Origin: Neolewinella aquimaris
GTDB lineage: Bacteria; Bacteroidota; Bacteroidia; Chitinophagales; Saprospiraceae
Reading direction: 5' to 3'
DNA: 64,000 bases
NCBI RefSeq assembly: GCF_014197245.1
Contig: NZ_JACIFF010000007.1
Coordinates: forward strand, 62,001 to 126,000
In this document: positions 1 through 8,525 of the stretch, one piece after another
Layout: every line of letters starts with the position of its first letter
Numbering within the stretch: position 1 is the stretch's first letter
Translations under genes and position numbers: made by a program
The notes under the pieces: model-generated
The model's input: only the letters and a program-made list of their open reading frames with translations
The model's database searches: none
What the model was told of the DNA's origin: nothing

Positions 1-1289
1 AGCAGGTGACTTTTGCGCAGGTCGTTGGCCTGCCGCAGGTCGATGCCGCCCCGGGGGTCGGACTTTGTAGCCTTGAGGTAGTGCTCCCCCGCCACCTCCC
101 AGAGTTTGCTCATCCGGGTGCTCTTCACTTCGGCGCGCAAGTCTTCCAGCAGGGGGACGGTCGTAACGTCCGGCGGCACGAAGCCTACCCGCTCCCCCAC
201 CGTGAGCCTGCGGTGGATCAATTCCAGTCGCTCCCGTTTGCCGGCTGCCAGGGTACTCAGTACCGCTTCTTCCAGTTCGGCAATGCCAGCATGCTCGTGT
301 TCCCGTAGCGTGGCCAGGGTGGTGGCCAGTCCGACTCCCTCCGTAGCCATGGCGGGGCTTGCTTCAAAACCTTCTTCCCGCAGCAGGATGGCGGCCTGCG
401 CCATCCAGCGGTCCACTGCCCGCTCGGGGAAGTCGAAGAGGGTCGCGTACCAGGCCGGGGAGGTCACTCCCGCACCGTAGCCGCCCTGGCGGCTCAGTCG
501 GGGGAAGGACCACGGCACCCAGGCCTGGCTCACCTTCACTTTGGGCAGCCCCCGCAGAATGGCCTTGTCCGTGCTGGCCTTTCGGGTTACCGTATCGTGC
601 ACCGCCGGTCCGTGCCAGGCCCCGACGACGATGGCGATGCGTTGAAAGCCCTGTTTAAGGGCCTTGCGGATTTCCCCGCGCATGTAGGCTTCGCGCTGTT
701 CGTTCTCCGTATCCGATGCTTCGGGGAAGGTGGCGCGCAAGTCGGAGACGATATCGAGGATGGCGGCGAAGGTTTGTTCGCCGTCCCGGTCAGTCCGTTC
801 CAGGGTGGCGTCCCACCAAGTTTCACTATCGGGATATCCGGCCAGCTCGGCGATGACGGAAAGGGGGTCGCGCCTCAGTTGGGCGGTGAGTGCCGCACGC
901 GTTTTTCCCGGGATGGCTGAGGGCTCATCCACCTCGGGTTCGGGAAAAAGGGAAAGGGGCTTGTCCTCCCGCTGGGCCAGGTAAATTTGGGCTGGCAAGT
1001 CGATGGGGCGCACTTCCACGTCGGCTTCCCGGGCCCAGTCGAGCGCCTGGTACTCGGGACTGAAACGCGCAAAGGGGTAAAAGCTCGCCCGTTCGATGTT
1101 CTTGGCTTCGTAGAGTACCAGGGCCAGGGGGGGCAGCATGCCGGGTTCGGTAAGTTGCAGCAGGGCGGGCAGGCTGTCGGCGGGCGCTTCGAGCAGGATC
1201 AGGTCGGGTTGCCAACGTTCCAATTCCCCCCGTAGTCGGCGGGCCGACCCGGGACCGTGGTGACGAATACCGAAGGTGCGCGTTTGCAT
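1..1289 (-). CDS. DUF5682 family protein, 3' end cut by window edge
   Basis: I translated the reverse strand by hand from ATG at 1289 and found no stop down to base 3, giving 429 codons; the gene runs off the left edge. It opens MQTRTFGIRHHGPGSARRLR and contains IVVGAWHGPAV (about residue 230) and QGGYGAGVTSPAWY (about 268), which I recognise as DUF5682 hallmarks. The biochemical function of the family is unknown. From gene-neighbourhood knowledge, DUF5682 proteins usually sit with a MoxR-type AAA ATPase, a SWIM zinc-finger protein and a VWA protein; a VWA protein of the right kind is at 2721-3821, so the remaining partners are expected to the left of the window. The gene is divergent from the serine hydrolase at 1328 with only 38 bp between starts. 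The plus-strand frames opposite it are shadows. Confidence 0.85.
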   Translation of the reverse strand, partial: MQTRTFGIRHHGPGSARRLRGELERWQPDLILLEAPADSLPALLQLTEPGMLPPLALVLYEAKNIERASFYPFARFSPEYQALDWAREADVEVRPIDLPAQIYLAQREDKPLSLFPEPEVDEPSAIPGKTRAALTAQLRRDPLSVIAELAGYPDSETWWDATLERTDRDGEQTFAAILDIVSDLRATFPEASDTENEQREAYMRGEIRKALKQGFQRIAIVVGAWHGPAVHDTVTRKASTDKAILRGLPKVKVSQAWVPWSFPRLSRQGGYGAGVTSPAWYATLFDFPERAVDRWMAQAAILLREEGFEASPAMATEGVGLATTLATLREHEHAGIAELEEAVLSTLAAGKRERLELIHRRLTVGERVGFVPPDVTTVPLLEDLRAEVKSTRMSKLWEVAGEHYLKATKSDPRGGIDLRQANDLRKSHL

Positions 1290-1327
1290 GGGGTGAAGGT
1301 ACGGCCCGCTATCTTTGGTCCCTCAGT

Positions 1328-2728
1328 ATGCATACCACCCCCCTCAAACGCTGGCTCGTCGGCATCACCCTGCTAGGCGTTATCCTCTTTGCCGCCTTCC
1401 TCTGGCTGCGCCCCCTGCTCAGCATTGGCGGTGGTTATGCGGCCAAACACGCCTGCAGCTGCCACTTTTTACAGGGCCGGGATCTGGGCGAAATCAGCAC
1501 GCACGACCTAAATTTTAGTGTGCTGGGATACTACTCCCTAGAAACCCGCGACAGCTTCGTGCACGCCTCCTTTTTCGGACTGGTCGACCGCCGGGCAAAG
1601 TTCCTCGGAGACCGGGGCTGCGTACTCGTTAACGAAGAGAAGCTGCCGTTGCCCGTGGGCGGGGATGCAGGAGCAAGAAAATTCAAGAAGGAGCCGGCCC
1701 TCGTGGCACCTGTAAAGTTCGCTGAGGCCCTCGACTACGGCATGCAGCCCGTACCCGGCGGGGGTGCCCGGGGCATCGTTATTCTCAAGGACGGCCAGAT
1801 CGTCGGGGAGCGCTATGCTCCGGGCTTCGACGAAAATACGCCGCTGCTGGGCTGGTCCATGACGAAGACGCTAACGGGTATGGCCGTGGGCGCCCTCGTC
1901 CGCCGAATTCCCCGGGATACGCTTGGGGCGGATACCGGGGTTCGTCGGCCGAGTGGGGCTGGTGATGCCTTTGCTGGGTTGGGGGAATCTGGGTTTTACT
2001 CGTCCGACGAACCTTCGCTTGGGGCGAAGGGATTCGGCGGACGAGGGGCGAAGGAATTCGGCGGACGAGGATCGGAAATTAACCTGGCCGATCTCCTCCA
2101 CATGAACTCCGGCCTCGCCTGGAACGAGGGCTACGGCAGCATCACCGACGCTACCGTAATGCTGCACGAACGACCCGATTTTGCGGAGTTTGCCCTCCGT
2201 AGTCCGGTGATCGAACCGCCCGGCACGGTGTGGAATTATTCCAGCGGGACCTCCAACATTCTTATGGAGTACCTGAGGCGCGAACTCGGGGGAAACCAGG
2301 CCCTGTATGCTTTTCTCGATTCCATCTTTGCACCCGCGGCCCCGTCCCTACTTATTGAACCCGACCAGAGCGGCCGCCCCGTCGGCAGCAGTTACGGATG
2401 GGCGACGGCCCGCGATTGGACACGGCTCGGACAGTTTATGCTGCAGGACGGCGTCTGGAACGGCGACACCCTGCTGCCCCCCGGCTGGATCGATTACATG
2501 CGGCAACCGGCGGCAGGAAGTGAAGGAATCTACGGTGCCCACCTCTGGCTCCCCGGTCCGGATATGCCCTCACTTCCTGATGATGCGTACACGATGCGTG
2601 GTTTTCAGGACCAGCGCGTGATTGTCATCCCCAGTCGGCAACTGGTGATTGCCCGACTCGGACACGGGGAGGATAAGGTCACTGATTTTGACGGGCTGAT
2701 CAGCCGCATTCTCGCCGCCGATGAGTGA
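1328..2728 (+). CDS. Serine hydrolase, beta-lactamase / class C family, membrane-anchored
   Basis: The 466-residue protein begins with one membrane segment (about residues 9-29) and so is probably inner-membrane anchored with its domain outside the cytoplasm. The beta-lactamase fold signature is present: S177-M-T-K180 (SxxK nucleophile and general base), Y304-S-S (YxN/S position) and a typical LLHMNSGL block. Members of the family are esterases, peptidases or penicillin-binding-like enzymes; the substrate cannot be told from sequence. Residues about 190-247 form a low-complexity Gly-rich stretch where relatives carry a short surface loop; this coincides with an inverted-repeat-bounded DNA insertion (1894-2070) that keeps the frame. 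The stop overlaps the start of the VWA gene by 8 bp, so the two are co-transcribed. The ATG at 1328 is chosen because it starts the membrane anchor directly. Confidence 0.85.
   Translation: MHTTPLKRWLVGITLLGVILFAAFLWLRPLLSIGGGYAAKHACSCHFLQGRDLGEISTHDLNFSVLGYYSLETRDSFVHASFFGLVDRRAKFLGDRGCVLVNEEKLPLPVGGDAGARKFKKEPALVAPVKFAEALDYGMQPVPGGGARGIVILKDGQIVGERYAPGFDENTPLLGWSMTKTLTGMAVGALVRRIPRDTLGADTGVRRPSGAGDAFAGLGESGFYSSDEPSLGAKGFGGRGAKEFGGRGSEINLADLLHMNSGLAWNEGYGSITDATVMLHERPDFAEFALRSPVIEPPGTVWNYSSGTSNILMEYLRRELGGNQALYAFLDSIFAPAAPSLLIEPDQSGRPVGSSYGWATARDWTRLGQFMLQDGVWNGDTLLPPGWIDYMRQPAAGSEGIYGAHLWLPGPDMPSLPDDAYTMRGFQDQRVIVIPSRQLVIARLGHGEDKVTDFDGLISRILAADE
1894..2070. repeat. Inverted-repeat-bounded insertion inside the serine hydrolase gene
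   Basis: CCTCGTCCGCCGAATTCC at 1894-1911 is the exact reverse complement of 2053-2070. Between them lie a 7-bp hairpin (2012-2018 with 2024-2030) and two 24-bp direct repeats (2021-2044, 2045-2068) that differ at one base and encode GAKGFGGR and GAKEFGGR. The block is a multiple of 3 and has no stop, so the reading frame survives. It falls between the SxxK region and the LLHMNSGL motif, where the family has a variable loop. It resembles a REPIN-type mobile palindrome caught inside a gene. Confidence 0.7.
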
Positions 2729-3821
2729 TTACGACGAGTACCGGCGCAAGTGGCGGCTGATCCTCGGTCAGGAAGCCCAGGGGGACAATGGAGGTCCGGA
2801 ACTCGATGCCCGCGCCACCGGCATGGATGCCACCCTGGAGGCCCTCTACAATTCCGACGAACGCAAGGGTGGCCTCGGCCCCTCCACTCCGAACGTCAAC
2901 CGCTGGCTCGGCGATATTCGCAAGTACTTCCCCACCGATACGGTGCAGTTGCTACAGCGCGACGCCCTCGAACGCCTTGGCCTCCAGCAAATGCTGCTCG
3001 AACCCGAATTGCTGGAGACGATCCAACCCGACGTCCACTTGGTCGGCACCCTCCTCAGCCTGAAGAACGTACTGCCCGAGCGCAGCCGGGAAACCGCCCG
3101 TATGGTGGTTCGAAAAGTGGTCGAGGAGATCGAAAAGCAACTACGTCAGCCCCTCCTCCAGGCCGTAAGCGGCCGCAGGCGACAGAGTATCCGCAACCGA
3201 AGGCCCCGCCACGCGGACATAGATTGGGATCAGACCATCCGGGTCAACATGAAGCACTACCAGCCGCAGTACCGCACCGTGCTGCCGGTGAACCTGCGCG
3301 GACAAAAGCGGAGCAAGGCCAGTCTGAAGCACATCATTTTGCTGATCGACCAGAGCGGCTCCATGGCGACTTCCGTGGTCTACGCCGGGGTGCTTTCCTG
3401 CATTCTGGCGAGCCTGCCCAGCGTAAAGACGCACGTCGTGGCTTTCGATACCAGCGTAGTCGACCTGACCGCACGGCTCCCCGACCCCATCGAACTGCTG
3501 TTTGCCCTGCAGCTGGGGGGTGGCACCGATATCGGCCGCGCCCTGAAGTACGCCGAGCAGCTCAATGTGGCTCCGCGCGATACGGTACTGGTCCTGCTGA
3601 GCGACCTGTTTGAGGGGGGATCGGTGGCGAATATGCTGCAGTCCGTCCGCCGCCTGGTCCATTCCGGCCTAACGTTTCTGCCCATCTTGGCCCTCAACGA
3701 TCAGGGGGCACCGGCCTTCGACCAGGAGGTCGCGGCTCAGTTTACCGAACTGGGACTAAAGCCTTTTGCAAGCACGCCGGGCGCGTTTCCCGAGGTACTG
3801 GCTAAGGCGCTGTACGGGTGA
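2721..3821 (+). CDS. VWA (CoxE-like) domain protein
   Basis: The 366-residue protein has an Arg-rich N-terminal half (about 1-200) and a C-terminal von Willebrand A domain. The MIDAS metal site is complete: D210-Q-S-G-S, a Thr in GGGTDIGRA (about 272), and SDLFEGG (about 295). There is no signal peptide, so it acts in the cytoplasm. Proteins of this form accompany MoxR AAA ATPases and DUF5682 proteins, where the VWA domain is thought to bridge the ATPase and its target. Here its partner DUF5682 gene lies 1.4 kb upstream on the opposite strand. It overlaps the serine hydrolase gene by 8 bp, so it is translated from that mRNA. The start at 2721 is the first ATG of the frame. Confidence 0.85.
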   Translation: MSDYDEYRRKWRLILGQEAQGDNGGPELDARATGMDATLEALYNSDERKGGLGPSTPNVNRWLGDIRKYFPTDTVQLLQRDALERLGLQQMLLEPELLETIQPDVHLVGTLLSLKNVLPERSRETARMVVRKVVEEIEKQLRQPLLQAVSGRRRQSIRNRRPRHADIDWDQTIRVNMKHYQPQYRTVLPVNLRGQKRSKASLKHIILLIDQSGSMATSVVYAGVLSCILASLPSVKTHVVAFDTSVVDLTARLPDPIELLFALQLGGGTDIGRALKYAEQLNVAPRDTVLVLLSDLFEGGSVANMLQSVRRLVHSGLTFLPILALNDQGAPAFDQEVAAQFTELGLKPFASTPGAFPEVLAKALYG

Positions 3822-3827
3822 GTTCGT

Positions 3828-4319
3828 TTACTTAAAACTGATGTCCACTATCCGCAATCGCCGGTACTTATTGGTGCGAAACTTCCGTGTACCGAGCACC
3901 TTCAGAAGGGCGAAGCCCGTTGCGACCGAAACGGCGGTGACGAGGGCATCGTCCGTAGTATAGCTAGTGGTGGGATCCTTGTCGGTGGAGTAACCCAGTG
4001 CCGCGAAGACCGACCAGCCGGCACCGAAGGTCATCAGCCCGTAGCCCAGTTGCGTGGCGATGGTGCCGCCGCGGTGGACGACCGCGATCTCCTCGATCAT
4101 CACGAAGCGGTCGTTGATGACCAGCGCCTGGATGTCGGGCCGCATTTCGCGGATGTAGCCTTCCTGCCAGAAATCGTCGCCCTTCAGCTTAAAGCGCAGC
4201 AGGTCGCCCTCGTACATGCGCTGGCTCTTCGAGTCCGTCAGCTTTTCGAACAGCAGTACCTTCTGGGCGGGTACGCGGGTGCAGAGCAAACCGAGAAAAA
4301 GCAATAGGATCAGGCGCAT
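3828..4319 (-). CDS. Exported protein of unknown function
   Basis: The 163-residue protein starts with a clear signal peptide (MRLILLLFLGLLCTRVPAQ, cleavage after AQ about residue 19). The mature part has a short domain about 25-90 with alternating hydrophobic strands and a probable membrane segment or hydrophobic hairpin near 95-115 (LGYGLMTFGAGWSVFAAL), followed by a second hydrophobic stretch and a very basic C-terminus (RKFRTNKYRRLR). I do not recognise a named family; small proteins like this are frequent in Saprospiria genomes. It is convergent with the VWA gene (6 bp between stops) and lies downstream of the M28 peptidase gene on the same strand, with a 50-bp gap. Confidence 0.65.
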   Translation of the reverse strand: MRLILLLFLGLLCTRVPAQKVLLFEKLTDSKSQRMYEGDLLRFKLKGDDFWQEGYIREMRPDIQALVINDRFVMIEEIAVVHRGGTIATQLGYGLMTFGAGWSVFAALGYSTDKDPTTSYTTDDALVTAVSVATGFALLKVLGTRKFRTNKYRRLRIVDISFK

Positions 4320-4369
4320 GCCGGGGAGGTAGATGGTAGAAAGGACAGTCTGACGCCAAAGATAGTTGG

Positions 4370-6592
4370 CTAGCGGGTGGCGGTGAGTCCGATGATTTTC
4401 TCCATTTGGTCGCCGTAGGTTTCCAGCACCTCGCCGAGTTTCTCGATCTGCTCCTGGGCTTCGGGGTAGTTCCGTTGCTCGATCGCTTCCCGCACGCCGG
4501 GCAGGGTCTTGACGCCGTAGCCGGTGTAGTAGCCGGGTGCGTACACGTGGTGGATGAACCAGGGCCGGCGGGGCAGTCCTTCCTCGCGGGTGAGTTGGCG
4601 TTCGAGGTCGATGAACAACCGGTTGAGTCGGTCGCGCTCCTCGGCCGATAAGTTAGTCGCTTTGGCGGCATCGTACTGTCCGGCCAGTTGGTTGATGCGG
4701 TGCAGTCCGTTCTGGAGCGGGGCGAAATTGAGGTAGGGTACTTCTTCTTTGGCGGTGGGGACAACGAAAGGCTGGGTGGGGTCGGCGGCGAGTTGGTAGG
4801 CGCCATCGCGGATGAGTTTGTTCTCCCGCGCCGTCTCTTCCCGTTGCTGGTCGGCCAGCTCCGTCACTTCCTTTACGTAGCCCTCCAGCGTGGTGCCGAA
4901 GCGCTCGAATTCGAAGGGCAGGACATCGGCACTAGCCAGTCGCAGGGTGGTTCGGCCGGCCACCTTGACCAGGGCGGCACCGTAGCTGAAATCCGGATCC
5001 TTAAAGCGCTTGTAGTGGTCGTATGAATCGTACATCGTGTGGTACTCCCCGCCGCTGCTTTCTCCACCGAATCCCATATTGAAGGAAGCGATGCCGAGGT
5101 GCTGGAAGAAGGGGGAATAGTCGGAGCCGGAGCCCAGTGCCGATAAGTTGAAGTGCTCCAGTTTCTTCTTGTCGTTCACCTCACTCTCCGCCGCGGCGCG
5201 GGCGAATACGGTCACGCCGGTCTGGGGGTCCATCACGTCTTCCGTGATCTCGCCGAAGAATTTTTCCAGGGTGTGGGAGCCTCCCGCGTTGAGGAACCCG
5301 CGACCGGTACCGTCGGTATTGATGTAGGCAACGGCCTTTTCCTTAAGCTCCTCAGCGTGAGTTTCTACCCACTCCGTAGAGCCGAGCAGACCGGGCTCTT
5401 CGGCACCCCAGGCGGCGTACTTGATCGTGCGTTTGGGGCGCCAGCCGGTTTTTACCAGTTCGCTCACCGCGCGGGCTTCCTCCATGACGGCGACCATGCC
5501 GCTGATCGGGTCGTTGGCACCGTGCACCCAGGCATCGTGGTGGTTACCGCGGATGATCCACTCGTCGGGGTAGGCGCTTCCTTCGAGGGTAGCGATGACA
5601 TCGTAGGCGGGGGCGAGGTCCCAGTTAAACTCCAGTTGCAGGTGCACTTCCGCCGGCCCGGGTCCGATCCGGTAAGTGATGGGCAGGGCACCGCGCCAGC
5701 TGGCGGGGGCTACGGGTCCTTCAAGGGCTTCGAGCAGGGGTTGGGCATCGTGATAGGAGATGGGTAGGACGGGGATTTTGGTGAGACCGGGTGCGTCTTC
5801 CCGATCCAGTCGCTCGGCTCCCTCGGTGGCTCCGTATCCGGGCGTCAGCGGATCGCCGGGCTGGGAGGGCAGGTCCATGACCGCGCCGCGCTGTACGCCG
5901 TATTCGTTCTTGAAGGCGCCATCGGGGTAGGTTTCTCCCCGGTAGTAGCCGTCGTCTTCCGGGTCGGAATAGAGAATACAGCCGATGGCTCCTTTCTCCG
6001 CCGCCACTTTCGGCTTGATGCCGCGCCAAGAACCCTGATACTTGGCGATCACGATTTTGCCCCTTACGTCGATGCCCCGCTTCTCGAGTTCTTCGTAGTC
6101 GGCCGGGACGCCGTAGTTCACGAATACGAGCTCGGCCGTCACGTCACCATCGATGGAGAATGCATTGTAGGGTGGTAGTGCCTCGTCGGTTTGCTCGGTA
6201 GCAGCATCCCCCGCGACCGGTGGTTCCTGGAGCATGGCGGTGTACTTCGTGGGGGCGATGAGTTCCAGTTTACGCAGCTTAGGCGTAGGGAATAGGACAT
6301 CGAACCGCTCTACTTCTACTTCATACCCCCAAGACCGAAACTTCTCCGCCATGAAGTCGACCACCTTTTTATCGTAGGGTGAACCCACGTGGTGGGGCCG
6401 GGCGGTCATGTACTGCATCCATTCGTCCAGATTGCCGGGAGTTACGAGGGCATCGAGTTGGGTTTCGATAGTGCGCTGCTGCTGGGCGCTTGCCTCGGTG
6501 AATCCCATGAGGGGGGCGGTGGTTTGGGCGGCGACCTGGAGGGAAAACGTGCAAACGGCCAGTACCAGTAAGGTCAACGTGGGTGATTTCAT
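4370..6592 (-). CDS. M28 family zinc peptidase, glutamate carboxypeptidase II-like
   Basis: The protein has 740 residues with signal peptide MKSPTLTLLVLAVCTFSLQVAA, so it is periplasmic or secreted. A PA (protease-associated) domain is visible around 120-290 (YNAFSIDGDVTAELVFVNYG, GKIVIAKYQGSW), then the M28 catalytic domain with zinc ligands in RGNHHDAWVHGAND and AWGAEEPGLLGS (the Glu pair giving base and ligand) and YHTMYDSYDH. A helical dimerisation domain of the transferrin-receptor type closes the protein. This is the GCPII architecture at the usual length; it cleaves C-terminal residues or dipeptides from peptides. I moved the start from an upstream in-frame codon at 6673 to ATG 6592, where the signal peptide begins. 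A near-consensus -7 element (TACATTTC) sits 23 bp upstream. Confidence 0.9.
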   Translation of the reverse strand: MKSPTLTLLVLAVCTFSLQVAAQTTAPLMGFTEASAQQQRTIETQLDALVTPGNLDEWMQYMTARPHHVGSPYDKKVVDFMAEKFRSWGYEVEVERFDVLFPTPKLRKLELIAPTKYTAMLQEPPVAGDAATEQTDEALPPYNAFSIDGDVTAELVFVNYGVPADYEELEKRGIDVRGKIVIAKYQGSWRGIKPKVAAEKGAIGCILYSDPEDDGYYRGETYPDGAFKNEYGVQRGAVMDLPSQPGDPLTPGYGATEGAERLDREDAPGLTKIPVLPISYHDAQPLLEALEGPVAPASWRGALPITYRIGPGPAEVHLQLEFNWDLAPAYDVIATLEGSAYPDEWIIRGNHHDAWVHGANDPISGMVAVMEEARAVSELVKTGWRPKRTIKYAAWGAEEPGLLGSTEWVETHAEELKEKAVAYINTDGTGRGFLNAGGSHTLEKFFGEITEDVMDPQTGVTVFARAAAESEVNDKKKLEHFNLSALGSGSDYSPFFQHLGIASFNMGFGGESSGGEYHTMYDSYDHYKRFKDPDFSYGAALVKVAGRTTLRLASADVLPFEFERFGTTLEGYVKEVTELADQQREETARENKLIRDGAYQLAADPTQPFVVPTAKEEVPYLNFAPLQNGLHRINQLAGQYDAAKATNLSAEERDRLNRLFIDLERQLTREEGLPRRPWFIHHVYAPGYYTGYGVKTLPGVREAIEQRNYPEAQEQIEKLGEVLETYGDQMEKIIGLTATR

Positions 6593-6678
6593 AAATCGTA
6601 GGGCATTAAAGTTGGAAATGTAACCATTTTTCACTACAGCCGTCCAACGGGGTGCCCCCGTCGGTAATTTCAAATGCC

Positions 6679-6730
6679 GGACGGGGTCACCCCGTCCGAC
6701 GGCTTAAGCGGTCGGACCGCTTAAGCCGTC
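6679..6730. repeat. Double palindrome in divergent M28/M19 intergenic region
   Basis: GGACGGGGTCACCCCGTCC (6679-6697) is a perfect 9-bp inverted repeat with one central base. It is followed at once by a second perfect palindrome, 6698-6713 with 6715-6730 (16-bp arms, one central base, core CGGCTTAAGCGG). The sequence from about 6668 (TTTCAAATGCC) through GACGGCT recurs inverted at 37645-37695, so this is a dispersed element and not a local operator. Confidence 0.8.
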
Positions 6731-6818
6731 GGACCGCTCTCGCGCAATTCCGTAATTTCGCCCCAAGCCGGCATGCCGGAGTCGATCCATTCACTCTCCT
6801 TCCTTAACATTTACCCAC

Positions 6819-8066
6819 ATGCTCCGCTTTCTGCCTATCCTGTTACTTCCCCTCCTCTTCGCCTGCGGCACCGACGGCACCAATGCACCCACCGAAAGGA
6901 CCGACGTCGAGCTCCGCGCCCACGCCGACAGCCTCGCCCACGCCTACCTGATCACCGACGGTCACGTTGACCTGCCCTACCGACTCAAGGTGAAAAACTT
7001 CCGGCTCGAACGCGAGATGCTCGGTATCCCGGTGGAAACCAGCGAAGGAGACTTCGACTACGTTCGTGCCGTAAAGGGCGGCCTGGATGCTCCCTTCATG
7101 TCGATATACATTCCCAGCAGCCTGCAGGAAGAACCCGGAGGCAGCCCCGCCCTGGCCGATAGCCTGATCGATATGGTGAAGGGAATCGCCGCCGCCCACC
7201 CGGATAAATTTCGCATCGCAACCAGTCCGGACGACCTGGAACAAAACTTCCGCGACGGCGTCATGAGCCTCCCCATGGGCATGGAAAACGGATCCCCCAT
7301 CGAAGATCGCCTCGAACGTGTGCAGGAATACTACAACAAGGGCATTCGCTACATCACCCTGACCCATGCCAAGGATAACCTCATCTCCGACAGCAGCTAC
7401 GACACCCTCAACACCAACGGCGGCCTAAGCCCCTTCGGTGAGGAAGTGGTAAAGGAGATGAACCGCGTCGGCATTATGGTCGACGTAAGCCACATCAGTG
7501 ACTCGGCCTTCTGGGACGTGATGGAGATCACCGACGTACCCGTCATCGCGAGCCATTCCTCGGTACGGAAGTTCACGCCCGGCTTCCAGCGCAATATGGA
7601 TGATGACATGATCGAGCGACTGGGAGAGAACGGCGGCGTCATCCAGATCAATTTCGGCTCCACCTTCCTCGACGGAGCCCTGCGCGAACGCCAGGATAGC
7701 CTACGCGGCGTTCTGCTCAATCGCCTCGCCGAAGCCGGTTACGAAGATGGCAGCGACGAGCGCCAGGCGATGATCGACAGTTTCCAGCAGGAAAACCCCA
7801 CCCTCTACTCCGACCTGGAAATGGTAGCCGACCACATCGACCACGTGGTTGAGATCGCCGGTATCGATCACGTCGGACTGGGCTCGGACTTCGATGGCGT
7901 CGGCGACAGCCTACCCACCGGCCTGAAGGACGTAGCCGACTACCCCAACCTCATCTATACGCTACTGAAGCGCGGCTACTCCGACGAAGACATCAAGAAG
8001 ATCGTGTCCGGCAACGTATTACGGGTGTGGCGCGCCGTGGAAGCGGCCTCATCCGCCCGCGGGTAG
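6819..8066 (+). CDS. Membrane dipeptidase (M19 family) lipoprotein
   Basis: The 415-residue protein begins with a lipoprotein signal ending in LLFAC (Cys 16), so it is lipid-anchored. It is an M19 renal-dipeptidase homologue: zinc ligands H49-V-D51 in TDGHVDLPYR, the bridging Glu region MENGSPIEDR, the ITLTHAKDN and VDVSHISD blocks with metal His residues, and GIDHVGLGSDFDG near 345. The family hydrolyses dipeptides, including those with D-residues at the C-terminal side. It is divergent from the M28 peptidase gene; both exported peptidases would work on peptides in the envelope. Its last 18 bp overlap the 3' end of rnpA on the other strand. Confidence 0.9.
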   Translation: MLRFLPILLLPLLFACGTDGTNAPTERTDVELRAHADSLAHAYLITDGHVDLPYRLKVKNFRLEREMLGIPVETSEGDFDYVRAVKGGLDAPFMSIYIPSSLQEEPGGSPALADSLIDMVKGIAAAHPDKFRIATSPDDLEQNFRDGVMSLPMGMENGSPIEDRLERVQEYYNKGIRYITLTHAKDNLISDSSYDTLNTNGGLSPFGEEVVKEMNRVGIMVDVSHISDSAFWDVMEITDVPVIASHSSVRKFTPGFQRNMDDDMIERLGENGGVIQINFGSTFLDGALRERQDSLRGVLLNRLAEAGYEDGSDERQAMIDSFQQENPTLYSDLEMVADHIDHVVEIAGIDHVGLGSDFDGVGDSLPTGLKDVADYPNLIYTLLKRGYSDEDIKKIVSGNVLRVWRAVEAASSARG

Positions 8067-8447
8067 TTGCCGTAGGAGCTTCACCATTTTTCGCTCGATG
8101 GTGGCGTAGGGCAGTTCCTCCTTGCCGGTATACATAAAGAGCACGGCCAGTTGACTTTGCTCTTTGCCCGACTCCCGTGGCACCTGCGGCCCCGCCAGAA
8201 GATGTTTGTTCAGGCGGTAGGCCTCGCGCATGCGCCGCTTGAGCAGGTTGCGGTCGACGGCGCGTTTAAAACGGCGTTTAGGAACCACGAAGGTGACCTT
8301 GTATGAAGGATCTCCCCGCCGCCGCTCGACGGGCCGAAACACCACGCGCAAAGGGTAGGACGAGGCCGTACCCGCACCAGCAGCAAACAAACGGCCGATC
8401 TCCTTGCGGGATTTCAGGCGTTCGGCGGAGTGAAATTTCTGGGACAT
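8049..8447 (-). CDS. rnpA: Ribonuclease P protein component
   Basis: The 132-residue protein is RnpA, the basic subunit that helps the RNase P RNA cut tRNA 5' leaders. It starts MSQKFHSAERLKSRKEI and shows the central basic helix KRAVDRNLLKRRMREAYR; the usual RNR triplet reads RNL here. I chose ATG 8447, because the longer frame from 8519 adds unrelated residues and would run into the dps leader. The usual neighbour rpmH is not next to it. Its 3' end overlaps the M19 dipeptidase gene by 18 bp in convergent orientation, and its 5' end is divergent from dps with 78 bp between starts, which must hold both promoters. Confidence 0.9.
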   Translation of the reverse strand: MSQKFHSAERLKSRKEIGRLFAAGAGTASSYPLRVVFRPVERRRGDPSYKVTFVVPKRRFKRAVDRNLLKRRMREAYRLNKHLLAGPQVPRESGKEQSQLAVLFMYTGKEELPYATIERKMVKLLRQLPAGG

Positions 8448-8525
8448 GGGTGGGGCGGAATAAGGCTTTTTAGCCGAACACGGCCGGTACGCCTCACGTT
8501 GAGAGAGGGAACAAATCAAATAGAA

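Noticed and set aside
6-1235. Plus-strand frames opposite DUF5682
   Set aside because: They are reverse-strand shadows; the minus-strand frame is open through the whole stretch and carries family motifs.
4189-4806. Pro/Ser-rich minus-strand frame of 205 residues
   Set aside because: It lies out of frame within the M28 peptidase and adjoining gene and has a composition typical of a shifted high-GC frame.
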